Positions 10,078 to 22,836 of a DNA stretch of 64,000 bases are shown in pieces. Made by a program: the position numbers and the translations under genes. The first letter of the stretch is position 1; each line of letters opens with the position of its first letter. Under the pieces are notes generated by a model. It searched no databases. It was not told where the DNA came from and saw only the letters and a list, made by a program, of their open reading frames with translations. Where the stretch lies: assembly GCA_027922465.2 (NCBI GenBank), contig BQMF02000748.1:62001-126000 (forward strand), read 5' to 3'. Source of the DNA: Turritopsis dohrnii (lineage: Eukaryota; Cnidaria; Hydrozoa; Anthoathecata; Oceaniidae).

Positions 10078-11597
10078 TTGGAAAAAGTTCTCATTTCAAA
10101 ACGAATTCTATTCAAGAAAATTGTGATAATGCCAAAAGGAAATTTTCCCAAAGTGAAAGGAGCAATTTGTAACGTAGCAATAGATATTGAAAGTGTAACC
10201 AATGTTTTGCCAAGGCCTGCTGATAGTAATGGCTTATTATTGCTGAAACTAAAACGGAAATTGGTGTATCATGGACATGTTTACTTTGAACCTGTTAGAC
10301 CTGATATACTTGTGCAAGCTTTAGACTTTTTGAAATATAATAATCATTTGTATAGTAATGTAATAGTTGATATGACTAATATTTCTAACGACATGTATAA
10401 TTTTGATGATGCTGATGTGGATGAAGTAAGTGAAGTAAATGAATTAAGTGATGCTGATGGAAATGATAATGAACCCTATGACAACCCATTAGATGAGCAC
10501 CGAGCAGCTTCAAACGAAACTGTCATGACACCTAAAATACCTATTGATGTTAATGATGATATGGTTACCATTGCCCCTGGTCAAGGATGTACAGCCATCC
10601 CTATATATGCTGATGAATATTGTGAGGAAATGGCGTTTCCACATTTGTTTCCTTATGGCAAATTTGGATATAATGTTGAACGAACTGTTCCAATTAGTCC
10701 AGTTAAATATTTCAATCAACGCTTATTAAATTACAGCCAAAAGTTTTCATCTGATGCAGATTACATATTTTTTGCCAATTATGTTGTCAAGTCTACAAAT
10801 CTCCACAGTAAAATCAATGTTGCCATGAAAAAACTTTCTAGTGGTAATGTTACGGCTGGTATGTTGTCTCAAAACTTTCAAGAAACTGTCAGAAGTTTCA
10901 TTGCGAATGATGAAGCATTTAACTTCATGAACCAGATAAAGGGGACTCCAGCTTATTGGAAGCGATTCCTGTTGGAAGTTCTAGCAATGGTAAAACAGCT
11001 TGGTATTCCTACTTTTTTTATGACTCTATCATGTGCAGATTTACGTTGGCCAGAGTTACCTGCAATATTATCCAAAATCTATCAAATGAATCTTCGGGAA
11101 GATGAAATCCGCAACATGAGTTATGAAGGTAAATGCCGAATTTTGAACATGAACCCAGTTTTCTTGGCTCGACATTTTCAATATCGTGTTGAAACATTCT
11201 TTAAGGAAATTGTTACAGCTGCTTCTTTGGGGAAACTTAGCTACTACGTTATTCGTGTCGAATTTCAAGTAAGAGGAAGTCCGCATGTACATATTTTCTT
11301 GTGGATCAAAGATCCCCCTGTTTTGACAGAAAACTCCAAGGATGAATATATAAAGTTTGTTGATGAAATTGTTGAGCAGATTTACCAGATCCTACACTTG
11401 AACCCGAAGTGTTTGAATTGGTAAAGACATATCAAGTTCATAATCATTCTAAAACTTGTAGGAAATATAAGAATAGCTCTTTTCGATTCAACTTTGGTCA
11501 TTTCTTTACAGATCACACTATTATTTCCAGTCTGTTACCTGCAGATATGGATGCTAATGAGAAAGAAAAGATTCTGGAAGATAGAAAAACTTTTTAG
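10078..11597 (+). pseudogene. Helitron replication initiator (Rep/HUH) domain, first part
   Basis: Helitron_like_N region. The frame 10078-11424 begins with a DUF6570-like segment (ILFKKIVIMPKGNFPKVKG), an acidic linker, then AFPHLFPYGKFGY, FFMTLSCADLRWPEL and the HUH metal-binding motif GSPHVHIFLW (His-Val-His). At about 11400 the frame shifts by one base: the next part, EPEVFELVKTYQVHNHSKTC with RFNFGHFF, continues in the frame of 11409-11597. A second shift follows before 11651. Rep nicks DNA and starts rolling-circle transposition; here frameshifts make the copy non-functional. Confidence 0.85.
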
Positions 11598-11650
11598 ATA
11601 AAGTTAAAGAATATGTTGACGAGTTTCTGCAACCGAAAAAGCACAATGTA

Positions 11651-12658
11651 ATGGATCCATTAAGAGATGACTATGAGAATCCCGGAACAATTGCTGAGAT
11701 TTTGGATAAAATAGACTTGACAGAAGAACAATATTATAGTGCATTATCAATTTCAAAGGATGCCGACTATGAAATTCATTTACGCCGGCCACCTAGTTCT
11801 TGCTTTGTGAACAACTACTTTATGGAAGGATTATCAGCTTGGGAAGCTAACATGGACATTCAACCTGTCTTCAACCATTACAAAGCCATTACATACATGT
11901 GCAAATATCTTTCCAAATCAGAGGATGAGTGCTCCAAGGCAATGAAACAAGCTTTACAGGAATCAAAATCACAAAACCTAAATAAATTTGAGCAAATGTT
12001 ATTGATTGCTAAGGCATACTCTTCCAGAAGAGAATGCTCTATGCAGGAAGCAGTGTATCATGTGATGCCAGAGTTGTGGCTGCGCAAGACATTTCCAAAA
12101 GTAATTTTTGCTAATAGCAATCTGCCAGAAAATAGATTTCGAATTTGCAAGTCTCGGGAAGAATTGGAGGAATTGCCTGAGGATAGCAATGATATTTTCA
12201 AGACAAATATGCTTGATCGTTACCTTGACAGACCAGATAACTCATTTAAAGGTGGAAAGTTTGCAATGGTTGATAACATGTGCTTTGCCGAATATTTAGC
12301 ATACTACTTTCTGGAATCCAAGCCAAACTACTCAAATGACAATGATAATCAACCTGTTGTTCTGAGTGATGAGGTTATGGAAGAGGAAAGTTTCAACAGT
12401 CCTTATCCGCCTGTCATTCCATTAATGAGCAGCAAAAGTAAAATGAAGTGCAGGAAAACTCGTGCTGTCTTGAGATATCATGTACCTAACAGACATCGAT
12501 TTCCTGAACAATACGCTCATCATTTGTTGTTTATGTATTTTCCTTTCCGGGTTGAAAAGGAATTGCTATGTGATACTTATTTGGAAAAACTTTCACAGCC
12601 TGATGTTTTTGATGTAGTTAACATCAACAAGAGCCTCATGGCACAAACACGATTGTAA
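11651..12658 (+). pseudogene. Helitron Rep domain, second part, with both tyrosines
   Basis: Starts MDPLRDDYENPGTIAEIL and contains the Rep tyrosine motif AITYMCKYLSKSED at about residues 79-92, with two Tyr three residues apart, as in Helitron Rep. It continues through YHVMPELWLRKTFP and the conserved RHRFPEQYAHHLLFMYFPFR (residues about 282-301), which precede the helicase domain. The frame fails after VVNINKSLM at about 12640, where a 4.3-kb block of other repeats separates it from the helicase remnant. Confidence 0.85.
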
Positions 12659-12880
12659 ATCTTAATTCAATGTATACGTAATTCGTGTTATAGCCATTAA
12701 TCAATCGAATATCCTTGTAATGCACATGATATTGGCAAAAAACAAGAAGGCACTATCAGGACTGAAGGCCTGAAGGTCAAAATGGAAAAATGTTTGACTG
12801 TGAAGCAAAATCGAAAAAAAACGTTTTTCTGCAGAAAGGTCAAATAAGCAATTTCTGAGTGATAACTAAAATGAGTGTGA
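12659..12880. other. spacer within the Helitron interruption
   Basis: AT-rich, no ORF or recognised repeat. Confidence 0.3.
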
Positions 12881-13735
12881 TTAAAGGGATTCTTGCGTCC
12901 AAACTTTTGTGATGGTAGAACTAAGTTGCTTATGAAGTCCTTTCGCAGTTTTTGGAACTTCTGTTTCCTTAGGGAGATATTTATATTTAAAAATCATCAA
13001 CATGCAATGCATAATTATGATGTAATAAGATACACATTTTTAAATAGTTAAGATCAACATTTATAACTTCTGGATGTGTACTTTCAAAAGTACAGTTCTA
13101 TAAAAGATAGAAGTTTCCTTAATTTCACATTATAACTTACATATAACTATTCTATTATATTCTAGACTATTCTACTGTACAAGTTAAATATATACTATTT
13201 TATAGAATTTTGTTTGGGAAACATAGGAACATAAACACTTTTGATGTAAAAGAATTATGTTACCGTTTTATAGCTAGCATTAAAGGGATCCTGTGATGAA
13301 AAGTTATTTTTTGGGACACAATAGAGCTCTAAAAGTTGATTAACAAGTCTCTTTACAGTTTTTTATAATTCTTTGTGGTTTTCGAGATATCTCAATTTCA
13401 ACATCTTAGATTTGATTTATGCATTGCATAATTATGATGTAATAAGTGAGTAGTTAAAATTTCTCATCGCTTTTAATGAATATTACATCTTTTTACATTA
13501 GTAAATGGATAAAGAATTCTAAGTGAAATGATATGATGAAGTATGAACTAAGAATATTTAGTAGTTCAAAAGTTATACACATCAAAACCACACTCTCCTA
13601 TTACATCATAATTATGCATTGCATAATTTGATATTTTTAAATTGAAATATCAGCAAAAGGAGAGGAAATTTTCAAAAACTGTAAAAAGACTTGTTAATCA
13701 ACTTTTTGAGCTCTATCTATGAAAACATCAGCAAA
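12881..13735. mobile_element. two MITE copies of the AAAGGGATTC family
   Basis: A partial copy starts at 12881 (TTAAAGGGATTCTTGCGTCC). A second copy starts at 13281 (TAAAGGGATCCTGTGATG) and ends near 13735; its two halves are inverted copies (GTTGATTAACAAGTC... versus ...GACTTGTTAATCAAC). Both share the internal block TTATGATGTAATAAG with the more complete copy at 27590-28075. Confidence 0.65.
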
Positions 13736-13839
13736 GCCAGAGATACTAACTTATCTAGGAAGCTATAATCATATTCAAGATAAATCAATTTTATTTTAAT
13801 CTAGCATTATCTGGCAAATCTGGGACTATAAAATATGTG

Positions 13840-15180
13840 CCCTTGTTCAAAAGGCGGTCACCTTTCATTCACAATAAAACCAAATAAATAACAATGACCT
13901 ACTGATAAGCTAGCAAACAGATTACAAGTACGTATCGGTTACCAGTTTTTGGATGGATGGTAAAAAGAACTTTGAACAAGTTTTTTCAATTTAAATGACA
14001 TAAGCAAGTCTCTGAACAAAGCACAGGATAATATGCCTACTAAAAGTATATATAAGTATATACTTATAAACGGATGAAAAGAAGAAAACTATTTTTGTTA
14101 GAACTTTAAGTTTCTTTCTTCACGGATTCATCAGCTAACTGAAAAAACTGACTGTCAAGCACTTTCAGAAAAGAGATAAGAATCTATATGAATAGTATAT
14201 ATTATATATACATAGTACTTTGGTGTACAACAAAGGTGTTCAATGCTATTTGGTGCAGCACACTGTAAGTTAATTTGGTGCAAAGTTGTACAAGTTATTA
14301 AGGTGCATAAAACACAGGTATTATTTGCAGGGTTCGTAGCGCACTTTTCTCAGAATATTTTCCCTGACCTTTCCTGACTTTAAGGAGTAAAAAAGGTATT
14401 ATTTTCCCTGACTTTTCTTTTAAAACACCCTGTTTTCCCTGACTTTATTGCCTACTAAAACTGCCACAGAGTCAAGATTACACATTCTGAAGTATCAATT
14501 TACAGGCTAGAGAAGGGATAAAACATTTCATAAAAACATATTAGTTAACTCTGAAACAAAGAAAAAAAATATTGATAGATGATTGGGTAAGCAAAATTAT
14601 CATTGAACAAAGTCAGTAATAGACACTGTTACAGTCTTATGAAAGTGTTCCCTGACTTTCCCTGACCTAAATGGTAAAGAAACTTTTTCCCCCTGACATT
14701 CCCTGACTTTCCAGAATCTTCCAGTCAAACATAGTTTTTTTCCTGATTTTCCAGACACACCCTGTATTTAAGTATGTGTACAATACTTTGTTGCAACAAA
14801 GCTGCACAAGCTATTATTGTTGTGCGGTCAAAGCTGCACGTGTTTCTTTTCTTCTATATGTTTTATTTCTTCGAGAAAGGAAGAACTCAAAAATATACAT
14901 AAAACAGCAACAGCTAGAAAGGGATCACTGCTCTAATTTGAACAGAAAGAGAAATCAACTACTATTCAGCACACAGTAAAGTAATCACTCAGACCAAAAG
15001 TATACATAATACAAAACAAGTGATCCGGTGAATGAAAGTAATGCACAAACAATATTTCTCCTTGTGATAAGAAATACTGAGTATATCAATAAGTTTTGTC
15101 ATTAAAAAGACATCTAACAGAAAATAACATGGGAAAATTTTGATCTGTAGGATTGGCACTTAAGGTCTGGAAAATAAATT
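13840..15180. repeat. segmental duplication, copy 1
   Basis: Direct, diverged duplicate of 16105-16905. Shared landmarks include CAAAGCTGCACAAGCTATTA (14809 and about 16391), GGTGCAAA motifs, the TTTCTTTTCTTCT run, CACTCAGACCAA and GGTCTGGAAAATA near the end. This copy contains the extra insertion 14338-14764. The repeated 'TTGGTGC' and 'AAGCTGCACA' words look like a decayed simple array. No coding potential. Confidence 0.7.
14338..14764. mobile_element. MITE-like insert rich in CCCTGAC words
   Basis: Bounded by CAGGGTTCG and CACACCCTG, with many 'TTTCCCTGAC' words between. The short CAGGGT-type ends would fit a hAT relative, but the 8-bp flanks do not match well, so this is tentative. It is absent from the duplicate copy at 16105-16905. 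Confidence 0.5.
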
Positions 15181-15181
15181 C

Positions 15182-16099
15182 TAAAGGAAGAAAGTGTTTG
15201 CAGAAAAAAGTTTTGCAGTTTTTGCGATTTTGGTTCGAATCGCAAAAGTTTATTCCCACAAAATATTGTAATATTGGTAAACCGCAAAAGTTTTTTCCCG
15301 CAAAATTTTCAAAATAATCCCAAGTTCGTTATAGTCTGTTCAAAAAAAATGTGCACTAATTTCAGCTTTTATATAAAAACCAGGCTCAAGGGAATTGATG
15401 TAATTTGCTAAATCTGGTTTCCACATGATAACTGAAATTAGTGCACATTTTTTTTGAACAGACTATAATTATTACAAGACAAATTCCTCCTACCTGAAAG
15501 CCTGTTTGTAGAAGTTCATTGACTCCAATTTCAATAAGTGATTTGATCTACTTTATTTCGTGAGAATTTCGAGGGCTTTTTTCGGCAAAATTGAATTTCA
15601 TGGCATTTTAATTTCGCTGTTCAAGCTAAAAGTTGTGAAATATTTTCTCCGACGAAAAATTAAACTATGTTTGCCTAGTGAAGTTTTTCTGTCTTAAATT
15701 CTCCAACCTATGAATTTTTCTTTGTCTAGTATGAATGACACTGACAAAAATGAATAATAATGGAGGAGAGCGAATCTGAGAGATATTAAATTACAATAGA
15801 AAATAGAAAATAGCGTTAATCTACTCTTTTAATGCAATCATTTCCTCTTGATGCATTCATGTCTGTAAAGAAACAACTTCCCTGACGAAGTTTTCCCTTC
15901 TAAGGTACTCTCGTTTAACAAGCGCAAAATTTTTTTTTTTTTTGCAAAAAAAAATGTAAACTGAGAGGAACCGCGAAAGTTCATTCCCGCAAAAAGGATT
16001 CATTTCCACGAACCGCAAAAGATTTTTCCCGCAAAATGCAAAAATTTTGCAGTTCAGCCGATCCACAAAGCTTTCTTCTGCAAACACTTTCTTCCTTTA
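15182..16099. mobile_element. 918-bp element with perfect 24-bp inverted ends
   Basis: TAAAGGAAGAAAGTGTTTGC at the left end and its exact complement at the right end (16076-16099), 24 bp in all. Inner sequence has many CGCAAAAGTTTTTTCCCGC-like words in both orientations, as in long-armed MITEs. No transposase ORF. It carries the nested MITE at 15332-15465 and lies between the two duplicated segments. Confidence 0.75.
15332..15465. mobile_element. second copy of the 134-bp mariner-like MITE
   Basis: Ends TAGTCTGTTCAAAAAAAATG and complement, flanked by TA (15330-15331 and 15466-15467). The inner CAAGGGAATTGATGTAATTT is in the opposite orientation to the copy at 6414-6547. Confidence 0.85.
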
Positions 16100-16104
16100 A
16101 AGTA

Positions 16105-16905
16105 AATGTATATGTATCTTTATTCAATGACTTGTAAAGGAGGTCACCTTCATTTACACAATTAAATCTATGTCAAAAATGAATTCCAATAACCAAGTCT
16201 CGCAACACAGCACAGGAAAATATGTTAACTAAGAAGGTATATATATAATTTTGGTACAACAAAGCTGTACAAGCTATTTGGTGTGCAAGACACTGCACAA
16301 AATATACTTTAGAGTGTAAGTTAATTTGGTGCAAAACTGCACAAGCTATTAAGGTGCAAAAGCACAGGTACTTATAATACTTTGGTGCGACAAAGCTGCA
16401 CAAGCTATTATTGTGGTGCGGTCGAAGCTGCACACTTATGTTTCTTTTCTTCTTCTATATTTTTTTGTTCTTGCTTGGAGGAAGGAAGAACAGTAAAATA
16501 TGGATGAAAACAACAGCAACGAAAAATCTGCCACAGACCAATGTTTTAAATTACACAAAAATAAGAAAAATAAGGTACTATCCAGCACACAATTACAGTA
16601 CTCACTCAGACCAACGGACTGCAAGGTGATGTACATAATGATAGCACCCACCATACCTCAAGTCAAAGTCAAATGACTATGCACCCACGCACACATCATG
16701 TGGTGAAGGAAGTTCTGCATCAACAATATTTCGAAGACGATAGTTACTTTGCCATTTTCTCTTTATCGTAAGAAACATTGAGTATATTAACGACTATTGT
16801 CATTAAGAAAACATATTTGACATAAAAGAACATCGGAAAATTAGAAGTATATCTATAGAATTTTAAGTTTCTTTGATTAAAAGTTAGGTCTGGAAAATAG
16901 ATGAT
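16105..16905. repeat. segmental duplication, copy 2
   Basis: Direct duplicate of 13840-15180 without the 14338-14764 insert. See copy 1 for the shared landmarks. No coding region is supported; the short ORFs here lie in both strands of repeat sequence. Confidence 0.7.
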
Positions 16906-16989
16906 GTTGTCACTTAGGCTGTGATGGCAAGGCATATGGAGCGTCGGCCTAAAACAACAAATCTCCGCGGCACCACGACGATTTTAAAC

Positions 16990-17560
16990 ACGATCTCCAC
17001 TTACGTTACAATCGTGAATAAAGCAAAGATTGAGCCACATGAGGAACTTGTTGATGAAGCTTTTCGAAACTACCGAGCAGATCATGAAACTAGTTTTGAT
17101 CCTTTCGCACAGCAAGAAAATGAGGAAATTCAAGATTTGTTGAATGATCGCATCTCTGACGATGAACTTGAGGATGAAAATCCAACTGCTACGTCAGGAA
17201 TTGTTCCAGAAAGACAATGTACTAAATGACAATGAAATCAACACAAAGATACGTTTTCTTAACAATAAACAACGGGAAATCTTTGACACCATCTTAACGT
17301 GGTCAAAAAATTTGATCAAATTCAGAAATTGTGCTGTATCAAAAGTTGTTGATCCTTTGTACAAAAACAAGCAGGAGTAGCAGCAAGACAGGAAGATTTC
17401 TTTTCTAGAGATGCTCCTTGATGTAATTTTTGCGGCTATTGATCACAATCTGAAATCAGTTAATGGTCAGTCAGATGAGGGATGTATTTTAGTTGTTGGT
17501 GATATGCCTTATGACTCTTCTTGTTGGGCATCGTTTACTTGTTAACATTTCAAGAAAGGT
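16990..17560 (+). pseudogene. Helitron helicase (PIF1-like) N-terminal remnant
   Basis: Resumes the element interrupted at 12640: VNKAKIEPHEELVDEAFRNY, then DPFAQQENEE, in frame 16921-17229. After a frameshift near 17230 come IRFLNNKQREIFDTILTW and NCAVSKVVDPLY, the standard lead-in to the Helitron helicase. The following frame from about 17411 (MLLDVIFAAIDHNLKS... CILVVG) sits where the Walker A region and next helix should be, but the GGxGxGKS loop is not recognisable. Stops and shifts show it is dead; no later helicase motifs follow. Confidence 0.65.
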
Positions 17561-18420
17561 TTGCCTGGTAGAACGTGTTCTAACTCCTGGTTTAATTTCC
17601 AAACCTGATAAATTCTACGTCCTCTAAAATTGCAGAAAAAATGCTTCACACGTTTTTGAAAGGAAAATCATGGAAAAAACTGGTTGAAGAGGGTTGTTAT
17701 CCTGACCTACAGTTAATAAAATGTGATGTTGTTTTGCTTTATACTTTCAAAGATCATCATGGAGATGCTGATAAGTTTTATTCAAAAATTTATACATGTG
17801 CATTGAGCAAGACTGAAGATTTGTTTCAAGGGATCAGTAAGAAGTGTTCTGTAGTTGTGGGCTTTTAAATTGTAAATCATATTTTGGCTCACTTAACTGA
17901 TGTTAGAAGCTTTCAAGAAGAATTTTAACTGCAAAGATACTGAAAGATTTTCAATTATTGATTATTTGAATGGATATGTATTTGGGAATATATGTCAATG
18001 AATACGTTTCAAGAAAGCTTAATAATCGACATTGTTTATCAGTTCTCTTGCTGGAAAATTTGACGATATCACTGCATTTTTTCTGGAGCACAAACTGATT
18101 GACGTTCATGATTAAAATGGATTTTGGAATGTACGTCCTAATATATTTTTACTGCTGTTGACAACAAGGAAAGCACTTGGTGAAAGATTCCTACATCCTT
18201 GACTTATTTCTAAAATAAGGACCAGAGATGACCATGTTATGAAAAAAGAACCTTCAATGAATTTACTTGAAAATTTGCTCATGCTGTACATTTGCACAAG
18301 AACCTTTTCTTTTAAGAAAGATAAACAACAGCCTCACAAGATGAAATCTGACAAAACTAGAACGAAATTGTTGCGGACTTATATTGAAACGAAATCATTG
18401 AACTTGGATATTCAAGGACA
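17561..18420 (+). pseudogene. unidentified decayed coding sequence
   Basis: Open pieces 17641-17868 (MLHTFLKGKSWKKLVEEGCY ... DVVLLYTFKDHHGDADKFY) and 18239-18420 (LMLYICTRTFSFKKDKQQPH ... KSDKTRTKLLRTYIETKSL) have protein-like composition but are separated by stops. I do not recognise the family; position suggests a passenger or second element joined to the Helitron. Basic C-terminal stretch is notable. Confidence 0.35.
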
Positions 18421-20585
18421 CTGAAGCAGCCTCTGAAAACAGCTTATTTTATAGCTATATACATATCATAAAAGCATTAATTGGGCACACTTTCATGTAA
18501 GACCCTGTGTTTTCATTGTTCTTATCCCCTACACCCCTCAAAAGTTTGTTTAAGTGGTTAAATTAAACCTAAATCTCAACCTATATGCCATATTACTGAG
18601 AGATAATAAAAATGGCTGAGATAAAAGTTTCTCTAGGCAGAAGTACTCCCAAAGTGTTTTTTTTTTATGTAATTATCTCCATCATGACTAGCTTGTCTTA
18701 AAACCAAAACATTCCAAAACAAATAAAGAAATTGCATCTATAAAAGACATAACAGTTTTGATTCTAGCTTTGCTATCAATAAAGTTCCTTGTAAACAGAA
18801 TAATTTATATATGGATTTAAGGTATTTATTTGCTTTAAGTATTTCAATTAGTTTCTGATGAAGATGCGGAAGGCAGAAAAATGCACTTTCTTACACTCGC
18901 TGACTCTATTAGCCCAAAGTAATTTTCAAGTGTGCTGACTCAAATTGTCGTCAATTATTCTACCCCTCCCTACCTATTATTAATATCTATTGCGACGTCC
19001 AATCTCCTATTATTGCACCCCTCTTATTATTGAGGACTCCAGAGTACATATCGTATAGATACCAAATACTTGACGAATTCAATCACTGAATGCATGCTGA
19101 TTCTGATCCCTTTTTTAGATTTGCTTGGATATAAACATGTTAGAAAATAGACATAAAAAATGGCTTTGACCTATGGACACATTCAATGTTATTACGTATG
19201 TCATAACATCAACAAACAAATTGCAACTGTGCCTAATGCATCTAATAGACCACAACCTCGAAGAACTTGACTCACTAACTAAAAACTTTGGTGCTACCTT
19301 GACATTTATGACTGAGTAATATGAGAACTTGATGTGGTTGTGCAATAATTTTGGAAGCATAAACAAGAACTTTGTTGTGTTGGAAGATTTGAGTGTTTGG
19401 GTTGTAAATTCACAGCACATGATTAATAAAAGAAACTGGTTATGTAGACTGAGATAATGAAGCAGCTTCATATTATTTCTTTTTGTCATAATAGCATAAC
19501 AGGGACTGCAGAACAGAAGTTTATTTGAGGGGGCTATTTGATTAAGTGCAAGAAAATTTTAATTGTCTAAAATACCTAAAACCAGCACTGTTTTTCCTAA
19601 TTAAGAGGCTCTTTCATGGCCCATAAATGAGTTGTGTCACTGGAATTATTGAGTTGCATAAAAAATTATAAAATTATTAAGTCTTGCAGGCTGTATATGC
19701 TTAGAATAAGGGCATTGAATGGTAAAAAGGAATTGTGCAAAGGAATACATTTTTGTTAGATATTTTTTAAAACATTTTGTAACAATTTCATTCAAAAGAC
19801 TTTGTAAGTAATAAATGACACTTGTAAATCAAATTATAGAAAATGATAAAATTCTATAAAAGTATATTGCAGAAAGCTTTTCGTAAAATTTTATAAGTAG
19901 ACCACCTAAACAAATACGAGAATGATCAATGAATAATGGTCATTATCTTTGTCTTTGTAGAAATAGAGTTACCTGATTCTCTAAGGGCCTTGTCTAGAAA
20001 TTGGCTGTTATAGTTATAAGAAGTTTAATAAATATATATAATAAGTTTAATATAATAACTTTTTCAGTTTAATATTTATAATATTAAATATTTATTTTAA
20101 TTTCATTTATTACTTACATTGTTGAAATTGCATATTTTGTAACAAGAGACTTTATAAACACAATATATTGTATACATATACTTCTAGCTGTAGCTGGCTA
20201 TATGCATAAAAATAGTAAAGAAAATTTCATATGATAGAACCTATTCCCCTTCCCAATTGTTGTTCTTCGAAATAACATTCACATAACATATTGTGTATAT
20301 TCATTTTCTTAATTTGCTCGAGGGTTATCAACGAACCATCCTGTCTCTCTGTGTCACAACATCCACCCATTTCGATCGCTAATTCTCGCCATACTCTTCG
20401 TCTCCTCGAGGAAGACGAAATATAGGGATACCTTGAGTTTATTTAACAGCCAAAAATGGTGAAACTTGCCCCTGGAAGACCAGAGGAAGTGAAAAATAAT
20501 TCAAAAAATGTAAAGCTTCCAGCCTGATTTAAAGATTTGTTGCACCATAAAAAAGCATGGGTTCTAGTTTTTCACGGAACCCGAC
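18421..20585. other. no gene seen
   Basis: AT-rich, stop-dense sequence. A 124-aa minus-strand frame at 19115-19489 has no domain signature and is treated as chance. Confidence 0.45.
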
Positions 20586-20830
20586 TTATTCATAAGAAAC
20601 GGCCCGAAAACGGCCCTGATTCCAGACTAGTTTTTTTCTTGTGACTATGCTAGGATGAATTGACTCACGCATATTTGTTTCTTTTTTGACAATAAGAGGA
20701 GCAACAAAACTAAGCAATAACTCGAAAGTTGCTTGTGCCATTCGAAAGTACTTAAAAAAGTATTCATGATCGTACAATCGTAGCTCTCTAACTAAGGAAT
20801 GAAATTCTCCTTTTCTTTTCCGCTCAGCAT
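20586..20830 (-). pseudogene. PIF/Harbinger transposase N-terminal remnant
   Basis: Minus-strand reading from about 20830: GEFHSLVRELRLYDHEYFFK, then YFRMAQATFELLLSFVAPLI and TNMRESIHPS. This is the conserved N-terminal part of PIF/Harbinger (HARBI1-like) nucleases ('eyh.Lv.eLr.d...f..yfRM....F..LL..v.p.i....T..R..i'). The DDE catalytic core is missing and the frame ends at 20586. It could be one exon of a longer element whose rest is too decayed to see. Confidence 0.75.
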
Positions 20831-22385
20831 AAACCGTCGTTTGATTTGAGTTACCTCGTGTCGAAAAACGGATTATTTTTCATGTCTTATGTTTATTGAG
20901 ACAAAAACGGGCGGCACATTGTTGATATCTAAGTTACTTACAGATCGAAAAACAGCAGCAAGTAAGTATTTTATATTTACTAAGCAAATAGTTTGCTATA
21001 CGTCTTTTCTCAGAGTGACAAAAATTTACATGAAAATGTTTTTGATTTTTTTGGGCTAAAGTCTCATAAACCAACCCCCGTCTGACACACACTACGTTTG
21101 AGTATGCACGGCATGAATGTTAATCGATAAAGCCCGTGACAAACTGTCTGAAAATTCTTTTTCCAGATTAACAAAAATCTAATTATCGTCCGTGTAGGAT
21201 CTACATCACCACTCATGTCCTAATCTTTGAAAGTAGTGTACCCATGTTGTATGTGGTCGATAGCTTGTGTAAAGCGTTTGTCTAAGAACTAGTAATCTAG
21301 AAAAATACTTTTTAGAAATAGACTAGGCCTTATAACATATTCATATTTGCTTACTTTTTTGAATGCTTTTGGAGGAACAAGATATGAAGACAGACATGTA
21401 ACAAAATGAAGATGTAAAAATGCATTATTTATGGCTTAAAGTTAATCAACGAAGATATATAGAGCTTGTGATAGATGAACAGCGGTAAATTCACGCATGC
21501 ATAAGAAATGTACTAACACGTCCGTATACTATTACTATGTACAGTCTTCTACAAGTTTTAATGTAATAGCATTCAGCGGGTTGATTGTTTGCCTATTATT
21601 GTGTATATAGTCAATGGAATATAAACACAGGCGAAGAATTCAAACTTTTGATTTGATTTAGAAAGCAAGCCATGTGGAAATGTTGCTTGTATTCAAGATA
21701 TCTCCGGCAAAGATTTTCAATTTCTATATGACTTTTTCACAGAATGGCGTGGAATTTACTTTCTCTCCAGACTGGTTTAGAAGAAATTTTCTGTATTTCA
21801 TTTATCAATATTTTGGATTCTATGCTATTTCCTCTTATGAAAGCAGTGGGTGTGCCTTGTTAACTTAACAGTCCTCTTATGACTGAAGCATTGTAACATA
21901 AAAGTATGACCGGGGCTTCCTAACTTCTTTTTTCACTGAAAAGGCTAGACCCTGGGAAGAAAAAAAAAACATTTGATTTCGACATTTGTGTACATTTGAG
22001 ATTTGTATTTTTAAATCAACAAAACAATGTATATTTCGCTAATACACAACAATTCAGCATGTAATATTTTTTTTCTCATTTTTAACCAAAAGGTTATATA
22101 CCAAAAAAGAACATGAGTAACATGAGTGGTAATCAACAAGAACAACACTGAAATTTCATTTTTGTTCTGAGATGGCAGATGTTACGTAATTTTGTTGAAA
22201 TCTTTTGTTGATTCTCACCCCCTCAAATATAAATCAAGTTACAAATATTATTTTTAACTGCATAGAGAACTGCAGGAGAACACAAAAAATAACTTAAAGG
22301 ATAGACAGCTGGGTTGGTAGTGTGATGGTAGACTTTCCTTCAAATATCCACTGATCTTCCAAAAAGCAACAAAGCATAAAAGGCA
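20831..22385. other. no gene seen
   Basis: AT-rich sequence without a supported coding region or recognised repeat. Confidence 0.45.
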
Positions 22386-22748
22386 TATGTGACGGTTTGA
22401 GGGAAAATTGAAGAATTACATAAGGCGCGAAGCGCCGCAATGTAGTTCCGATTTTATGAATAAAATCGGAGCACGATCTAATACTGAATTCTCCTAACCT
22501 CAATCCGTGAAGCAGAGTGGAGCCCATACAAAATATTATGTGAAGTAGTTATTTCCTTCAAACATTTTGAACAACTATGTATATACAGACATCAACGACC
22601 ATAAGACGATCCTAAACGAAATGAGAACAAAATTATGAATAACATTCAAGGCGTGGGAGGGTGGGCAGTATTAGATCGTGCTCCGATTTTATTCATAAAT
22701 TCGGAACTACATTGCGGCGCTTCGCGCCTTATGTAATTCTTCAATTTT
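22386..22748. repeat. palindrome with degenerate DIRS terminus
   Basis: Arms 22404-22484 and 22667-22748 are inverted copies of each other (AATTACATAAGGCGCGAAGC ... CGATTTTATGAATAAAATCG). Inside the loop, 22473-22528 repeats the DIRS inverted terminal sequence (GATCTAATACTGAATTCTCC, then TAACCTCAATCCG) in degenerate form. The outer 22388-22405 reads GTGACGGTTTGAGGGAAA, found inverted at 27365-27382 on the far side of the DIRS element. Confidence 0.8.
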
Positions 22749-22836
22749 ATATTATAAAATCTCCGCCGATCTAATACTGAATTCTCCTAACCTCAATCCG
22801 CTTATCAGACTGGAGCCCAGTCCTCACCTTCTCGGT

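Noticed and set aside
19115..19489. 124-codon minus ORF
   Set aside because: No domain, splice or repeat evidence; composition fits AT-rich chance sequence.
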